Below are positions 26,501 through 36,147 of a stretch of 64,000 nt of DNA, in pieces. Under the pieces are notes generated by a model that did not search any database, was not told the DNA's origin, and saw only the letters and a program-made list of their open reading frames with translations. The stretch is from Streptomyces tubercidicus. Its GTDB lineage: Bacteria > Actinomycetota > Actinomycetes > Streptomycetales > Streptomycetaceae. The number at the start of each line of letters is the position of its first letter. The stretch's first letter is position 1. The stretch covers positions 7,440,001 through 7,504,000 of the forward strand of contig NZ_CP114205.1 of assembly GCF_027497495.1 (NCBI RefSeq), in the 5' to 3' direction. Made by a program: the position numbers and the translations under genes.

Positions 26501-27310
26501 GTGCAGTTCCGCCAACAGGCCCTTTCCAAGCTGCAGTCGCCCGAGGAAATCGATCTTCCGGTCCGGTTCGCCCGGCCCCAGGGCTGGCTCGTCCTGACCG
26601 TCACGGTCCTCTTTGTGATCGCCGCCTCCGTATGGGCGGTGACCGGCACCGTGTCCTCCACCCTGAACGCACCCGGAATCCTCACGCACGGCCAGGGCAG
26701 CTACATCCTGCAGAGCCCCGTCGCGGGCCAGGTCACCGCCGTCCTCGCGGAAGAGGGCAAGCGGGTGCCCGCCCACACGCCCGTCCTGAGGGTCCGTACC
26801 GCCCAGGGCACCACCACCGTCGTCCGTACGCTCGCCGCCGGCCGGCTGACCACGATGGTCGCCACCATCGGCTCCGTCGTCACGACCGGCGCGGACGTGG
26901 CCTCCGTGGAACGCATCGCGAAGGCCAGCGACCCCCTGACGGCGACGCTGTACGTACCGGCCCAGAACGGCGCCACCGTCCCCGTCGGCGCCGCCGTCGA
27001 CCTCACCGTCCAGTCCGTGCCGACGCAGCAGTACGGCGTGCTGCGCGGGCGGGTCAAAGCGGTCGGCAGGACCGCACAGAGCCGCCAGCGGATCGGCACC
27101 TACCTGGGCAGCAGCCAGCTCGGCGAGGAGTTCTCGCAGCATGGCCAGCCCATCGCGGTCCTGGTAGAGCTCGACGCCGCCCCGCACAGTAAGTCCGGCT
27201 ACGCCTGGTCGACCTCCGGCGGCCCCCCGTACACCGTCGACTCCATGACGCCGGCCAGTGGCGCCGTCCACCTGGCCGCGCAGCACCCGATCGATTGGCT
27301 GCTGCCGTGA
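26501..27310 (+). CDS. HlyD-like membrane fusion protein, NHLM export type
   Basis: 269 residues with one N-terminal transmembrane helix (LVLTVTVLFVIAASVWAVTG, about 28-47) and an extracytoplasmic biotinyl-lipoyl-like domain (SPVAGQVTAVLAEEGKRVPA). It resembles the NHLM bacteriocin secretion protein, the adaptor between an ABC exporter and the wall side. GTG 26501 has GAGGGAAGA upstream. It overlaps the next gene by GTGA, so the products are translationally coupled. Confidence 0.85.
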   Translation: MQFRQQALSKLQSPEEIDLPVRFARPQGWLVLTVTVLFVIAASVWAVTGTVSSTLNAPGILTHGQGSYILQSPVAGQVTAVLAEEGKRVPAHTPVLRVRTAQGTTTVVRTLAAGRLTTMVATIGSVVTTGADVASVERIAKASDPLTATLYVPAQNGATVPVGAAVDLTVQSVPTQQYGVLRGRVKAVGRTAQSRQRIGTYLGSSQLGEEFSQHGQPIAVLVELDAAPHSKSGYAWSTSGGPPYTVDSMTPASGAVHLAAQHPIDWLLP

Positions 27311-29592
27311 CCGCCCCCCACGACTCCGCCGCCCCGCAGCAGCAGTTGCCGCCGCCGGTCCGCGGCCGCCGCCGCTCGGAAACCGCGCCCGGCGCCCGCC
27401 GCGCCCGCCGTGCCGCGCCCGCCCCGAAGCCCAAGAAGACGAAGACCGTCCGCACCCCCACCGTCCTCCAGATGGAGGCCGTGGAATGCGGCGCCGCCTC
27501 GCTGGCCATGGTGCTGGCCCACTACGGACGGCACGTCCCGCTCGAAGAGCTGCGGATCGCCTGCGGCGTCTCCCGCGACGGCTCGCGCGCCAGCAATCTG
27601 CTCAAGGCGGCCCGCAGCTACGGCCTCCAGGCCAAGGGCATGCAGATGGAACCGGCCGCGCTCGCCGAGGTGCAGGGCCCCGCGATCCTGTTCTGGGAGT
27701 TCAACCACTACGTCGTCTACGACGGTATGGGCCGGCGCCTCGGCCGCCGCGGCGTGCACATCAACGACCCCGACAAGGGCCGCCGCTTCGTGGCGATGGA
27801 GGACTTCGACACCAGCTTCACCGGCGTCGCCCTGGTCCTCGAACCCGGCGAGTCCTTCCACAAGGGCGGCCGCAAGCCCGGCGTGCTGAGCGCCGTGCCC
27901 GCCCGGATGCGCGGCACGACCGGCACCCTGCTGGCCGCGCTGCTCGCCAGCCTGCTGCTGGTCGCGGTCGGCGCCGCGGTGCCCGCGCTCAGCCGTACGT
28001 ACATCGATATGTTCCTGATCGGCAACCAGACCTCTCTGCTGGGGCCGCTCTTCGCGTCGATGGCCGCCATGGTCGGGCTGACCGCCGTACTGACCGGTCT
28101 GCAACAGGCCAATCTGCTGCGCGGCCGGATCATCTCCTCCACCCTCACCAGCGCCCGCTTCCTGCGCCATCTGCTCAGACTCCCGGTCACCTTCTTCGCC
28201 CAGCGCAGCCCGGCCGACCTGGTCCAGCGGCTGCAGTCCAACGACGCGGTCGCCGAGACCCTGGCCCGTGACCTCGCCGCCGCGGGCGTGGACGGGATCG
28301 TCGTCATCCTCTACGCGTTCCTGCTGTGGACCTACGACCCCCAACTGACCGTCATCGGCGTGGGGATCGCACTGCTCAATGTCGTCGCCATGCGGATCGT
28401 GGTCCGGCTGCGGGCCACCCACACCCAGAAGCTGCGCGCCGACACCGCACGGCTGACCAACACCTCCTACACCGGCCTCCAGCTCATCGAGACGATGAAG
28501 GCCACCGGCGGGGAGAACGGCTACTTCCGCCGCTGGGCCGGGCAGCACGCCACCACGCTGGAGGAACAGCAGCGGCTGGGTGTGCCGAGCGCCGCGCTGG
28601 CCGTCGTCGCGCCCACCCTGGCCACGTTCAACAGCGCGCTGATCCTGTGGATCGGCGGACTGCGGGCCGTCGAGGGCCATATCTCCATCGGACTGCTGGT
28701 CGCCTTCCAGGCGCTGGTGACCCGCTTCACCGCGCCCATCACCCGGCTCAACGGAGTGGCCGGCCGCATCCAGGACTTCGCCGCCGATGTGGCCCGCCTC
28801 AAGGACGTCGAGAGCTTCCCCGTCGACACCCTCTACTCGCGCCCCGAGCCGGACGCCGACACCCGCCGCCTCAAGGGCCATGTGACGCTGGAGGACATCA
28901 CCTTCGGCTACAGCCCGCTGGACAAACCGCTGCTGACCGGCTTCTCGCTGGCCGTCGGCCCCGGCCGGCAGGTCGCCCTGGTCGGCGGCTCCGGCAGCGG
29001 CAAGTCCACCGTCTCCCGGCTGATCTCCGGCCTCTACAGCCCCTGGGAAGGCACCATCCGCATCGACGGGCAGCGGCTGGAGGACCTCTCGCGCAGTGCG
29101 CTGGCCGCCTCCGTGTCCTTCGTCGACCAGGACATCTTCCTCTTCGAGGGCACGGTCCGGGACAACGTCGCGCTGTGGGACCCGTCCATCCCGGACGACG
29201 CGGTGATCACCGCCCTCCAGGACGCCGGGCTCTACGACGAGGTGATCGCCCCCCGCCCCGACGGCATCCACAGCCGGGTCGAGCAGGACGGCCGTAACTT
29301 CTCCGGCGGGCAGCGGCAGCGGCTGGAGATCGCCCGCGCCCTCGTCCGGCGCCCCAGCATCCTGGTCCTCGACGAGGTCACCAGCGCGCTGGACGCCCGG
29401 ACCGAACAGATCATCATGGACAACCTGCGGCGGCGCGGCTGCGCCTGCGTCGTCATCGCCCACCGGCTGAGCACGGTCCGCGACAGCGACGAGATCGTCG
29501 TCCTCGACCACGGAGTGGTCGTCGAACGCGGCCGGCACGAGGACCTGGTCGCCGCCGGGGGCCCGTACGCCGAGCTGGTCAAGGAGCACTGA
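27307..29592 (+). CDS. Peptidase-containing ABC transporter (PCAT), NHLP family
   Basis: 761 residues: C39 peptidase (about 50-170, with Cys61 in VECGAASLAM, His134 in FNHYVVYDG, Asp154 in NDPDKG), a six-helix permease (about 200-470) and an ATPase with Walker A GGSGSGKST (Lys566), signature FSGGQRQR and VLDEVTSALD. It cuts after double-glycine leaders and exports the core peptide. All catalytic residues are present. GTG 27307 overlaps the HlyD stop. The precursor two genes upstream has the matching leader. Confidence 0.95.
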   Translation: MTAPHDSAAPQQQLPPPVRGRRRSETAPGARRARRAAPAPKPKKTKTVRTPTVLQMEAVECGAASLAMVLAHYGRHVPLEELRIACGVSRDGSRASNLLKAARSYGLQAKGMQMEPAALAEVQGPAILFWEFNHYVVYDGMGRRLGRRGVHINDPDKGRRFVAMEDFDTSFTGVALVLEPGESFHKGGRKPGVLSAVPARMRGTTGTLLAALLASLLLVAVGAAVPALSRTYIDMFLIGNQTSLLGPLFASMAAMVGLTAVLTGLQQANLLRGRIISSTLTSARFLRHLLRLPVTFFAQRSPADLVQRLQSNDAVAETLARDLAAAGVDGIVVILYAFLLWTYDPQLTVIGVGIALLNVVAMRIVVRLRATHTQKLRADTARLTNTSYTGLQLIETMKATGGENGYFRRWAGQHATTLEEQQRLGVPSAALAVVAPTLATFNSALILWIGGLRAVEGHISIGLLVAFQALVTRFTAPITRLNGVAGRIQDFAADVARLKDVESFPVDTLYSRPEPDADTRRLKGHVTLEDITFGYSPLDKPLLTGFSLAVGPGRQVALVGGSGSGKSTVSRLISGLYSPWEGTIRIDGQRLEDLSRSALAASVSFVDQDIFLFEGTVRDNVALWDPSIPDDAVITALQDAGLYDEVIAPRPDGIHSRVEQDGRNFSGGQRQRLEIARALVRRPSILVLDEVTSALDARTEQIIMDNLRRRGCACVVIAHRLSTVRDSDEIVVLDHGVVVERGRHEDLVAAGGPYAELVKEH

Positions 29593-29593
29593 C

Positions 29594-32476
29594 GTGTCCG
29601 TACCCCCGTCCACGGTCGTGGGACCGGGCGACACCGATGCCGTGACGTACGCACTGGGCGGCCTCGGCACACCGGTCGACTGCACCGGGCTGCGCAGCGT
29701 CCCCCTGGAGGGCCCGCATGTGCTGTGGCTCGTCACAGGCGGCTCGCTGGACCTCTTCGCGGTCGACGCCGCCCAGGAAGGGCACTGGCACTTCCTCGGC
29801 CGCCTGGAAGCAGGCACCCTGCTGCTCGGCCCGGTCGCGGGCCCGCAGCACACCCTGCTCGGCCGGCCCTCCCAGGACTGCCTGCTGCGCCGCCTCCCGC
29901 TGCGCGAGCTGCCCCGGTACGAGTACGGGGAGTACGGCGACACCGGGTCGTTCCCGCAGTACGGCACGCAGGACGGCTACGGCCACGACGCCGCGTACGG
30001 AGCCCAGGCCCAGGCGCCCTCCGCACTGGAGCACGCCTTCGCGCTGGGCACCGCCCGCAGCCTGGGCGTGCTCTTCGAGGCACCGCTCGACGGCCGGCCC
30101 GGCGATGACGCGGTGGCCGACGACGACATCCTGTGGATGCCGGTCCCGCCCGGCAGTGTGCAGTACGGCGCCTCCTACAGCGCGGAGGCGGCCGGCGATC
30201 TGCTGGTGGACCCCGAGCTGTGGCAGCAGATGGTCAATCAGCAGTACCGGCTGCTGTCCGCCGTCGACCGCTGGATCGAGCAGCTGGAGCGCGCCCACGA
30301 GGACCGTACGGCGGCCGGTATCAAGGCGGGCGAAACCGTTCGCGAGCGCGCCGACCAGGCGCTGGTGGCATCCATCGGCCGGGCCGGGCGGGGCGGTGCC
30401 ACGACGGACCGGACCGGCGATGACACCACCTTCGCGGTCTGCCGCACGGTCGCGGAGGCGGCCGGTATCACGCTCACCGAGCCGCCGAAGGGCGGCGCCG
30501 TCAACGACCGGATCACCCCGGTCGAACGGATCGCGGTCAGCTCGCGGATCCGGACCCGGGCGGTCCGGCTCCAGGGACCCTGGTGGCGGACCAACACCGG
30601 GCCCCTGGTGGGCCATCGCGCCAAGTCCGGTGCCCCGGTGGCGCTGCTGTGGCGCCGTGGCCGGTACGAGGCGGTCAACCCGGTCTCCGGTCTGCGGATG
30701 CGCCTCGGCAAGGACAACGCCGGGGAACTCGAACCGCGCGCCGTCATGTTCTACCGCCCGCTGCCGGAGCGGCCCATGAGCCTGTGGCGGCTGATGCTCT
30801 TCAGCCTGCGCGGCACCCGTATGGACCTGCGCAATCTGGCTCTCAGCGGACTGGTGACCGTCGGCCTCGGCGCCCTCGTCCCGCTCGCCACCGGCAAGGT
30901 GCTCGGGGAGTACGTACCGAGCGCGGACAAGAGCCTGATCGTGCAGGTCTCCCTGGCCGTCATGGTCACCAGCGTGGTCTCGGCCGCCTTCATGCTGATG
31001 CAGAACCTCACCGTCCTGCGGATGGAGGGCCGCATCGAGAGCGCCCTCCAGCCGGCCGTATGGGACCGGCTGCTGCGGCTGCCGACGAAGTTCTTCACCG
31101 AACGCTCCACCGGAGAGCTGGCCAGCGCCGCGATGGGCATCAGCAGCATCCGCCGGGTGCTGTCCGGCCTCGGCCCGGTGGCCGTGCAGTCCACCACCGT
31201 CGGCGCGATGAATCTGGTGCTGCTGCTCTGCTTCAGCGTGCCGCTGGCGCTGGCCGCGATCGCCATGCTGCTCGTCATCGGCGCGGTGTTCCTCGGCATG
31301 GGCCTGTGGGAACTGCGCTGGCAGCGACGGCTGGTCAAGCTCGGCAACAAGCTCAACAACCAGGCGTTCCAGACCCTGCGCGGACTGCCCAAACTGCGGG
31401 TTGCCGCGGCCGAGAGCTTCGCCTACGCGGCCTGGGCCCGTGAGTTCGCCCGCTCCCGGGAACTCCAGCAGAAGGCCGGCCGGATCAAGAATCTGACCAC
31501 CGTTCTGAACGCGGTCTATCTGCCGCTCTGCTCGCTCGCCCTCTTCATGCTGCTGGCCGGGCCGGCCCGCGGCAGCATGTCGGCCGCCTCATTCCTCACC
31601 TTCAACACCTCGGTGACCATGCTGCTGACCGCGGTCACCCAGATCACCGGCGCCTTCATCTCGGCGGCCGCCGCGATGCCGATGTTCGAGCAGATCAAGC
31701 CGGTACTGGACGAGAAGCCGGAGGTACGCGGGGCGAGCGCCCAGCCCGGCACGCTGTCCGGCGGCATCGAGGCCAAGAAGCTCTCGTTCCGCTACACCGA
31801 GGACGGCCCGCTCGTTCTCGACGGTGTCTCGCTGCGGGTCCAGCCGGGTGAGTTCGTGGCCGTCGTCGGCCCGAGCGGTTGCGGAAAGTCGACCCTGCTG
31901 CGGCTCCTCATCGGCTTCGACAAGCCGTCCGCGGGCAGTGTGCTCTACGACGGTCAAGACCTGTCCGCCCTGGACCAGGCGGCGGTGCGCCGTCAGTGCG
32001 GGGTCGTCCTGCAGAACGCCCAGCCGCTCACCGGATCGATCCTGGACTGCATCTGCGGCGCCGAGTCCTTCACCCAGGAAGAAGCCTGGGCGGCCGCCGA
32101 GATGGCGGGCCTGGCCGAGGACATCAAGCGGATGCCGATGGGCCTGCACACCATGATCTCCGGCGGTGGGGCGATCTCCGGCGGTCAGCGGCAGCGCCTG
32201 ATGATCGCCCAGGCACTGGTCCGCCGCCCCCGGATCCTGTTCTTCGACGAGGCCACCAGCGCCCTGGACAACGAGACCCAGCGCATTGTCATCGACAGCA
32301 CCCGCCAGCTCAGCGCCAGCCGCCTGGTCATCGCCCACCGGCTCTCCACGGTCATGGACGCCGACCGTGTGATCGTGATGGCGGACGGCCGGATCGTCGA
32401 GCAGGGCGCCCCGGCCGACCTGCTCGCCGACACCGGCGGCCACCTGCACGACCTGGTACGACGTCAGCTGACCTGA
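29594..32476 (+). CDS. Second NHLM-type ABC transporter, permease-ATPase
   Basis: 960 residues. The N-terminal 370 residues are not a peptidase and look like the extended domain of the second transporter in NHLM export pairs. Then come a membrane domain (about 400-700) and an ATPase with Walker A GPSGCGKST (Lys765), signature SGGQRQR and FFDEATSALD. It begins one base after the PCAT stop (GTG 29594), so the two probably form a heteromeric exporter. A Tyr/Gly-rich stretch occurs near residue 110-135 (RYEYGEYGDTGSF). Confidence 0.92.
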   Translation: MSVPPSTVVGPGDTDAVTYALGGLGTPVDCTGLRSVPLEGPHVLWLVTGGSLDLFAVDAAQEGHWHFLGRLEAGTLLLGPVAGPQHTLLGRPSQDCLLRRLPLRELPRYEYGEYGDTGSFPQYGTQDGYGHDAAYGAQAQAPSALEHAFALGTARSLGVLFEAPLDGRPGDDAVADDDILWMPVPPGSVQYGASYSAEAAGDLLVDPELWQQMVNQQYRLLSAVDRWIEQLERAHEDRTAAGIKAGETVRERADQALVASIGRAGRGGATTDRTGDDTTFAVCRTVAEAAGITLTEPPKGGAVNDRITPVERIAVSSRIRTRAVRLQGPWWRTNTGPLVGHRAKSGAPVALLWRRGRYEAVNPVSGLRMRLGKDNAGELEPRAVMFYRPLPERPMSLWRLMLFSLRGTRMDLRNLALSGLVTVGLGALVPLATGKVLGEYVPSADKSLIVQVSLAVMVTSVVSAAFMLMQNLTVLRMEGRIESALQPAVWDRLLRLPTKFFTERSTGELASAAMGISSIRRVLSGLGPVAVQSTTVGAMNLVLLLCFSVPLALAAIAMLLVIGAVFLGMGLWELRWQRRLVKLGNKLNNQAFQTLRGLPKLRVAAAESFAYAAWAREFARSRELQQKAGRIKNLTTVLNAVYLPLCSLALFMLLAGPARGSMSAASFLTFNTSVTMLLTAVTQITGAFISAAAAMPMFEQIKPVLDEKPEVRGASAQPGTLSGGIEAKKLSFRYTEDGPLVLDGVSLRVQPGEFVAVVGPSGCGKSTLLRLLIGFDKPSAGSVLYDGQDLSALDQAAVRRQCGVVLQNAQPLTGSILDCICGAESFTQEEAWAAAEMAGLAEDIKRMPMGLHTMISGGGAISGGQRQRLMIAQALVRRPRILFFDEATSALDNETQRIVIDSTRQLSASRLVIAHRLSTVMDADRVIVMADGRIVEQGAPADLLADTGGHLHDLVRRQLT

Positions 32477-32493
32477 CCGGGAGCCGGTTTCGC

Positions 32494-32512
32494 CCCGCCG
32501 GGACCCGGCGGG
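32494..32512 (+). terminator. Small hairpin after transporter gene
   Basis: Arms CCCGCCGGG and CCCGGCGGG separated by one base. Possible partial terminator before the next gene. Confidence 0.4.
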
Positions 32513-32575
32513 CCGAGCCATTGCGCCGATCCCCGCAAAGCTGCGCATATCGTGCAGGCAGCGAGCGGAGGACGT

Positions 32576-33037
32576 ATGACCACGATCAACAATCTGTTCG
32601 ACGAGTTGCCGCCCGACCGGCGCCGGCAGCTGACCGACATCGCCGTCGAGGTGTCGCTGCCGCGCGCCACCCGGCTCTTCGAGGAGGGCCGGCGGGCGGA
32701 CCGCTTCTGGATCATCCTCAATGGACAGGTGGCGCTTGACCAGCACGTCCCCGGGCGCCGGGCGGCGGTGGTGGAAACCCTCGGACGGGGCGAACTGCTC
32801 GGCTGGGCCTGGCTGTTCCCGCCCTATCTGTGGCACCTGGGAGCGGAGACCGTCAGCCGGGTGGACGCCGTGGAGTTCGACGCCAGGGTGATCCGCGAGC
32901 TGTGCGAATCCGACCCCGTCCTCGGCCGGGCGATGTACCGCTATGTGGCCAAGACGGTCGCCGACCGGCTGCACGGCACCCGCACCCGCCTGCTCGATCT
33001 GTACGGGCCCCAGAGCAGCAGCGGCCTCGATCCCTGA
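32576..33037 (+). CDS. Cyclic-nucleotide-binding-domain protein
   Basis: 153 residues, a Crp/Fnr-type cNMP-binding beta barrel (FEEGRRADRFWIILNGQVAL, then LGRGELLGWAWLFPP) without a helix-turn-helix. ATG 32576 has GGAGGAC upstream. It follows the exporter genes by 99 bp on the same strand, and stand-alone CNB proteins are often found in such loci. It may regulate or gate the exporter by nucleotide binding; this is inference. Confidence 0.85.
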   Translation: MTTINNLFDELPPDRRRQLTDIAVEVSLPRATRLFEEGRRADRFWIILNGQVALDQHVPGRRAAVVETLGRGELLGWAWLFPPYLWHLGAETVSRVDAVEFDARVIRELCESDPVLGRAMYRYVAKTVADRLHGTRTRLLDLYGPQSSSGLDP

Positions 33038-33184
33038 CCCCACCGGAAAAGGATCTCCTGTCCCGGAACCACCCCCGGTATCCGGCCGACTACCTGTGCC
33101 GGGTCGCGCCTGCGGCCCGCCGGACGCCGGTGCGGCCGGTGACTCGGCCGGGGAACCGGCTGGTGAGGGATAGGGGAGAACGCC

Positions 33185-34261
33185 ATGCGTCCTTGGAAGT
33201 TGTGCGGTGTCGCGGTAGTCGTCGCGCTGGCCGCCACCGCGTGCGGCGGCGGAGCGGGTGCCGGGCCGGGCACGGACCAGGGCGCCGACGGGCAGGGCGG
33301 GTCCGGCTTCCCCGTACGGGTCGCCGACTGCCAGGGCGTCACCACCACCTTTTCCGCCGCACCGCGCAAGATCGTCACCAGCAATGCCGCCGCCCTGGAG
33401 ATGCTGCTGCGGCTGGGCGCCGGTGACCGGGTCATCGGGACCGGATTCCCGCCCGGCAAGGGCGCGTTGCCCGGCGACCTGGACGCCAAGGCCCGCAAGG
33501 TGCCGGTGCTGTCGAAGTCCGCGATCCCGAAGGAAAAGCTGCTGGGCTCGGGGGCCGATCTGTACATCGACTCCTTCGCCGCGATGAAGATCATGGGCGG
33601 GTCCGCCGGTGACGCGCCCACCGCGGAGGAGTTCAAGGCGGCGGGCATCAAGCACCTCTACCTGGCGTCCACCGCCTGCGCGCCGATGGCCAAGAAGCCG
33701 CAGCGCGATCTGTCCGGTGTGGAGGGGGACATCAAGCGGCTGGGCGCGGTGACCGGCACCTCCGAGCGCGCGGACGAACTGGTCGCCGGGATGCGGGCGA
33801 AGGTCGGCAAGGTCCGCCGGGCGGTGGGCGATATCGCCCCCGACAAGCGGCCGACCTACTTCTTCTTCGACTACGACGCGGGAACCAAGCAGCCGGTCGC
33901 CGTCTGCCGCAAGCAGGTGGCCAACGCCGTGATCGGCCAGGCCGGGGCGCGCAATGTCTTCGAGGGCTGCGACGGCGACTTCAAGCCGGTGTCCTGGGAG
34001 GACGTGGTCGCCAAGAACCCGGACTGGATCCAGCTCGGGGTCCGCAACCGGGGCGACGCGGCGGCCAACGCCAAGGCGTTCGACCAGGCGGCGGAGTTCC
34101 TGAAGAGCTTCCCCGCCACCAAGGGGCTCGCGGCGGTGCGCCACGGGAAGTTCCTGCGGATCGGCTCGGAGCGTACGACGGTCGCCGGGGTCGGCAACGC
34201 GGACACCGTCGAGAAGATCGCGCACACGATCCACCCCACACGCTTCAAGGCGGCGCACTAG
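33185..34261 (+). CDS. Iron/cobalamin-type ABC substrate-binding lipoprotein
   Basis: 358 residues. N-terminal lipobox LAATAC (lipid-modified Cys about residue 21) then a two-lobe FepB/BtuF-type binding fold (RKIVTSNAAALEMLLRLGAGD; VSWEDVVAKNPDWIQLG). It captures a metal chelate or corrinoid outside the membrane and gives it to the permease. ATG 33185 follows GGGAG. First of a three-gene importer with overlapping genes. Confidence 0.92.
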   Translation: MRPWKLCGVAVVVALAATACGGGAGAGPGTDQGADGQGGSGFPVRVADCQGVTTTFSAAPRKIVTSNAAALEMLLRLGAGDRVIGTGFPPGKGALPGDLDAKARKVPVLSKSAIPKEKLLGSGADLYIDSFAAMKIMGGSAGDAPTAEEFKAAGIKHLYLASTACAPMAKKPQRDLSGVEGDIKRLGAVTGTSERADELVAGMRAKVGKVRRAVGDIAPDKRPTYFFFDYDAGTKQPVAVCRKQVANAVIGQAGARNVFEGCDGDFKPVSWEDVVAKNPDWIQLGVRNRGDAAANAKAFDQAAEFLKSFPATKGLAAVRHGKFLRIGSERTTVAGVGNADTVEKIAHTIHPTRFKAAH

Positions 34262-35346
34262 TGGCCGCGTCGGTCGCCGCCCCACACGGACACAAGGAAC
34301 CGGCCGAGTGGTCCGGGCGCCGGACCCCGCGCACCGGACTGCTCGCCCTGGGACTCGGGATCGCGCTGGTGGTGGCCCTGACCGCGGCGGTCTCACTCGG
34401 CGCCACCGATATCGCGCCCGGACACGTCTGGTCGGTGGTGTTCCGGCGGCTCGGCGGCGCCGCGCCCCGGCCGGGCACCGACGACCTCATCGTGTGGCAA
34501 CTACGCGTGCCCCGCGCCCTGTTGGCGGCGCTGGTCGGCGCGGGCCTCGGCCTGGTGGGGACCGCGACCCAGGCACTGGTACGCAACCCCCTGGCAGACC
34601 CCTATCTGCTGGGCATCTCCAACGGTGCCTCGCTGGGCGCGGTCACCGCCATCGTGCTGGGCGTCACGGCCGGTGGCGGCCTGGGGCTGGGGCTCTCGGG
34701 CGCCGCGTTCGCCGGGGCGCTCGGCGCGTTCGGGCTGGTGTGGTGGATGGCCCGGCGCGGCGGGGGCTTCTCGCCGCTGCGGCTGGTGCTGGCCGGGGTG
34801 GGCGTCGGGCAGTTCCTGTCCGGCTTCACCAGCTACCTGGTGCTGCAGGCCGGCGATGAACAGCAGACCCGCAGCGTGCTGTTCTGGCTGATGGGCAGCC
34901 TGAGCGGGGCCACCTGGCAGATGCTGTGGCTGCCGGCCGTCGCGGTCGCCGCCGGGCTGCTCGCCCTCCAGGCGCGGGCCCGTGCCATGAACGCGCTGAT
35001 CATGGGCGATGAGACCGCGGCCGGGGTGGGCGTGGACGTCACCCGGCTGCGCCGCGAGCTGTTCGTGGTGGCCGGACTGCTGACCGGCGTACTCGTCGCG
35101 GTCTCCGGCGCCATCGGCTTCGTGGGCCTGATGGTGCCGCATCTGTGCCGGCTGCTCATCGGCGGCGACCACCGCCGGCTGCTGCCGCTGTCCGCGCTGA
35201 CCGGTTCGCTGCTGCTGGTGGTGGTGGACCTCGTATGCCGTACGGCCATGGACACCCAGGAACTGCCGATCGGCGTGGTCACCGCGATGATCGGGGCGCC
35301 TGCCCTGCTGTTCATCCTGGACCGGCGGCTGGAGGAGGGACGATGA
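34261..35346 (+). CDS. FecCD-family ABC permease
   Basis: 361 residues, about nine to ten membrane helices, with the family motif GAIGFVGLMVPHLCRLLIG. It forms the channel of a BtuC/FecCD-type importer. The GTG start overlaps the last base of the preceding TAG stop, so expression is coupled to the binding protein. Confidence 0.93.
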   Translation: MAASVAAPHGHKEPAEWSGRRTPRTGLLALGLGIALVVALTAAVSLGATDIAPGHVWSVVFRRLGGAAPRPGTDDLIVWQLRVPRALLAALVGAGLGLVGTATQALVRNPLADPYLLGISNGASLGAVTAIVLGVTAGGGLGLGLSGAAFAGALGAFGLVWWMARRGGGFSPLRLVLAGVGVGQFLSGFTSYLVLQAGDEQQTRSVLFWLMGSLSGATWQMLWLPAVAVAAGLLALQARARAMNALIMGDETAAGVGVDVTRLRRELFVVAGLLTGVLVAVSGAIGFVGLMVPHLCRLLIGGDHRRLLPLSALTGSLLLVVVDLVCRTAMDTQELPIGVVTAMIGAPALLFILDRRLEEGR

Positions 35347-36131
35347 ACGTCGAGATCGAGGAGCTGCACGTCGGCTACGCGGGACGGGATGTCGTCGCCG
35401 GTGTGCAACTGATGGCGGCGGCCGGTGAGATCGCCGGGCTGGTCGGCCCCAACGGCAGCGGCAAGTCCACCGTGCTGCGCACCGTCTACCGGCATCTGCG
35501 TCCCACCGCCGGACGGGTACTGCTCGCCGGGACCGACCTGCGCACGCTCTCACCGGGCCGGACCGCACAGCAGGTCGCCGCGCTGCCCCAGGAGCGCGGC
35601 AGCGACTTCGAGCTGACCGTCCGCGAAGTGGTGACCATGGGCCGTACGCCCTACAAGCGGGCCTTCGCGGGCGAGGACGAGACCGACCGGGAGACCGTGG
35701 CCCGCGCGCTGGCCGCCGTCGGGATGGCCGGACAGGGCGCCCGCCGGTTCTCCACCCTGTCGGGCGGGGAACGTCAACGGGCGCTCCTGGCACGGGCGTT
35801 CGCCCAGGACCCGGAGGTGCTGGTGCTGGACGAGCCCACCAATCACCTCGACATCCGCCACCAGGTGGAGCTGCTCGCGCTGCTGCGTGCGCAGCGCCGC
35901 ACCACGCTGATCTCGCTGCACGATCTGAACGCGGCGGCGTCGCTGTGCGACCGGCTGCATGTGCTGCACGCCGGGCGGGTGGTGGCGTCCGGCACGCCCC
36001 GTACGGTGCTGACGCCGGAGCTGCTGGCCGAGGTGTTCGGGGTGCGCGCCGCGGTGACCGACCATCCGCTCACCGGGGACCCGTTGATCGCCGTCGACCA
36101 CCGGGAGCCGCTGCCCGCCGACGGCGGGTGA
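35343..36131 (+). CDS. ABC importer ATPase (FecE/BtuD type)
   Basis: 262 residues: Walker A GPNGSGKST, signature STLSGGERQR and LVLDEPTNHLD. Start ATG 35343 overlaps the permease stop (ATGA). It energises the importer. Only 16 bases separate its end from the convergent isocyanide synthase gene, so the importer and isocyanide genes meet tail to tail. Confidence 0.94.
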   Translation: MNVEIEELHVGYAGRDVVAGVQLMAAAGEIAGLVGPNGSGKSTVLRTVYRHLRPTAGRVLLAGTDLRTLSPGRTAQQVAALPQERGSDFELTVREVVTMGRTPYKRAFAGEDETDRETVARALAAVGMAGQGARRFSTLSGGERQRALLARAFAQDPEVLVLDEPTNHLDIRHQVELLALLRAQRRTTLISLHDLNAAASLCDRLHVLHAGRVVASGTPRTVLTPELLAEVFGVRAAVTDHPLTGDPLIAVDHREPLPADGG

Positions 36132-36147
36132 CGCCCACCCCGCCCCC

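Noticed and set aside
25477..26685. Open frame of 402 codons on the minus strand across the precursor gene
   Set aside because: Covers an intergenic region and the real precursor; no codon bias, no ribosome site, no domain.
27199..29967. Open frame of 922 codons on the minus strand across the export transporter gene
   Set aside because: It is antisense to a transporter with complete peptidase and ABC motifs; its own translation has no fold-like pattern.
31589..34396. Open frame of 935 codons on the minus strand over transporter, CNB and binding-protein genes
   Set aside because: It spans three well-supported plus-strand genes and their gaps; low-complexity product without motifs.
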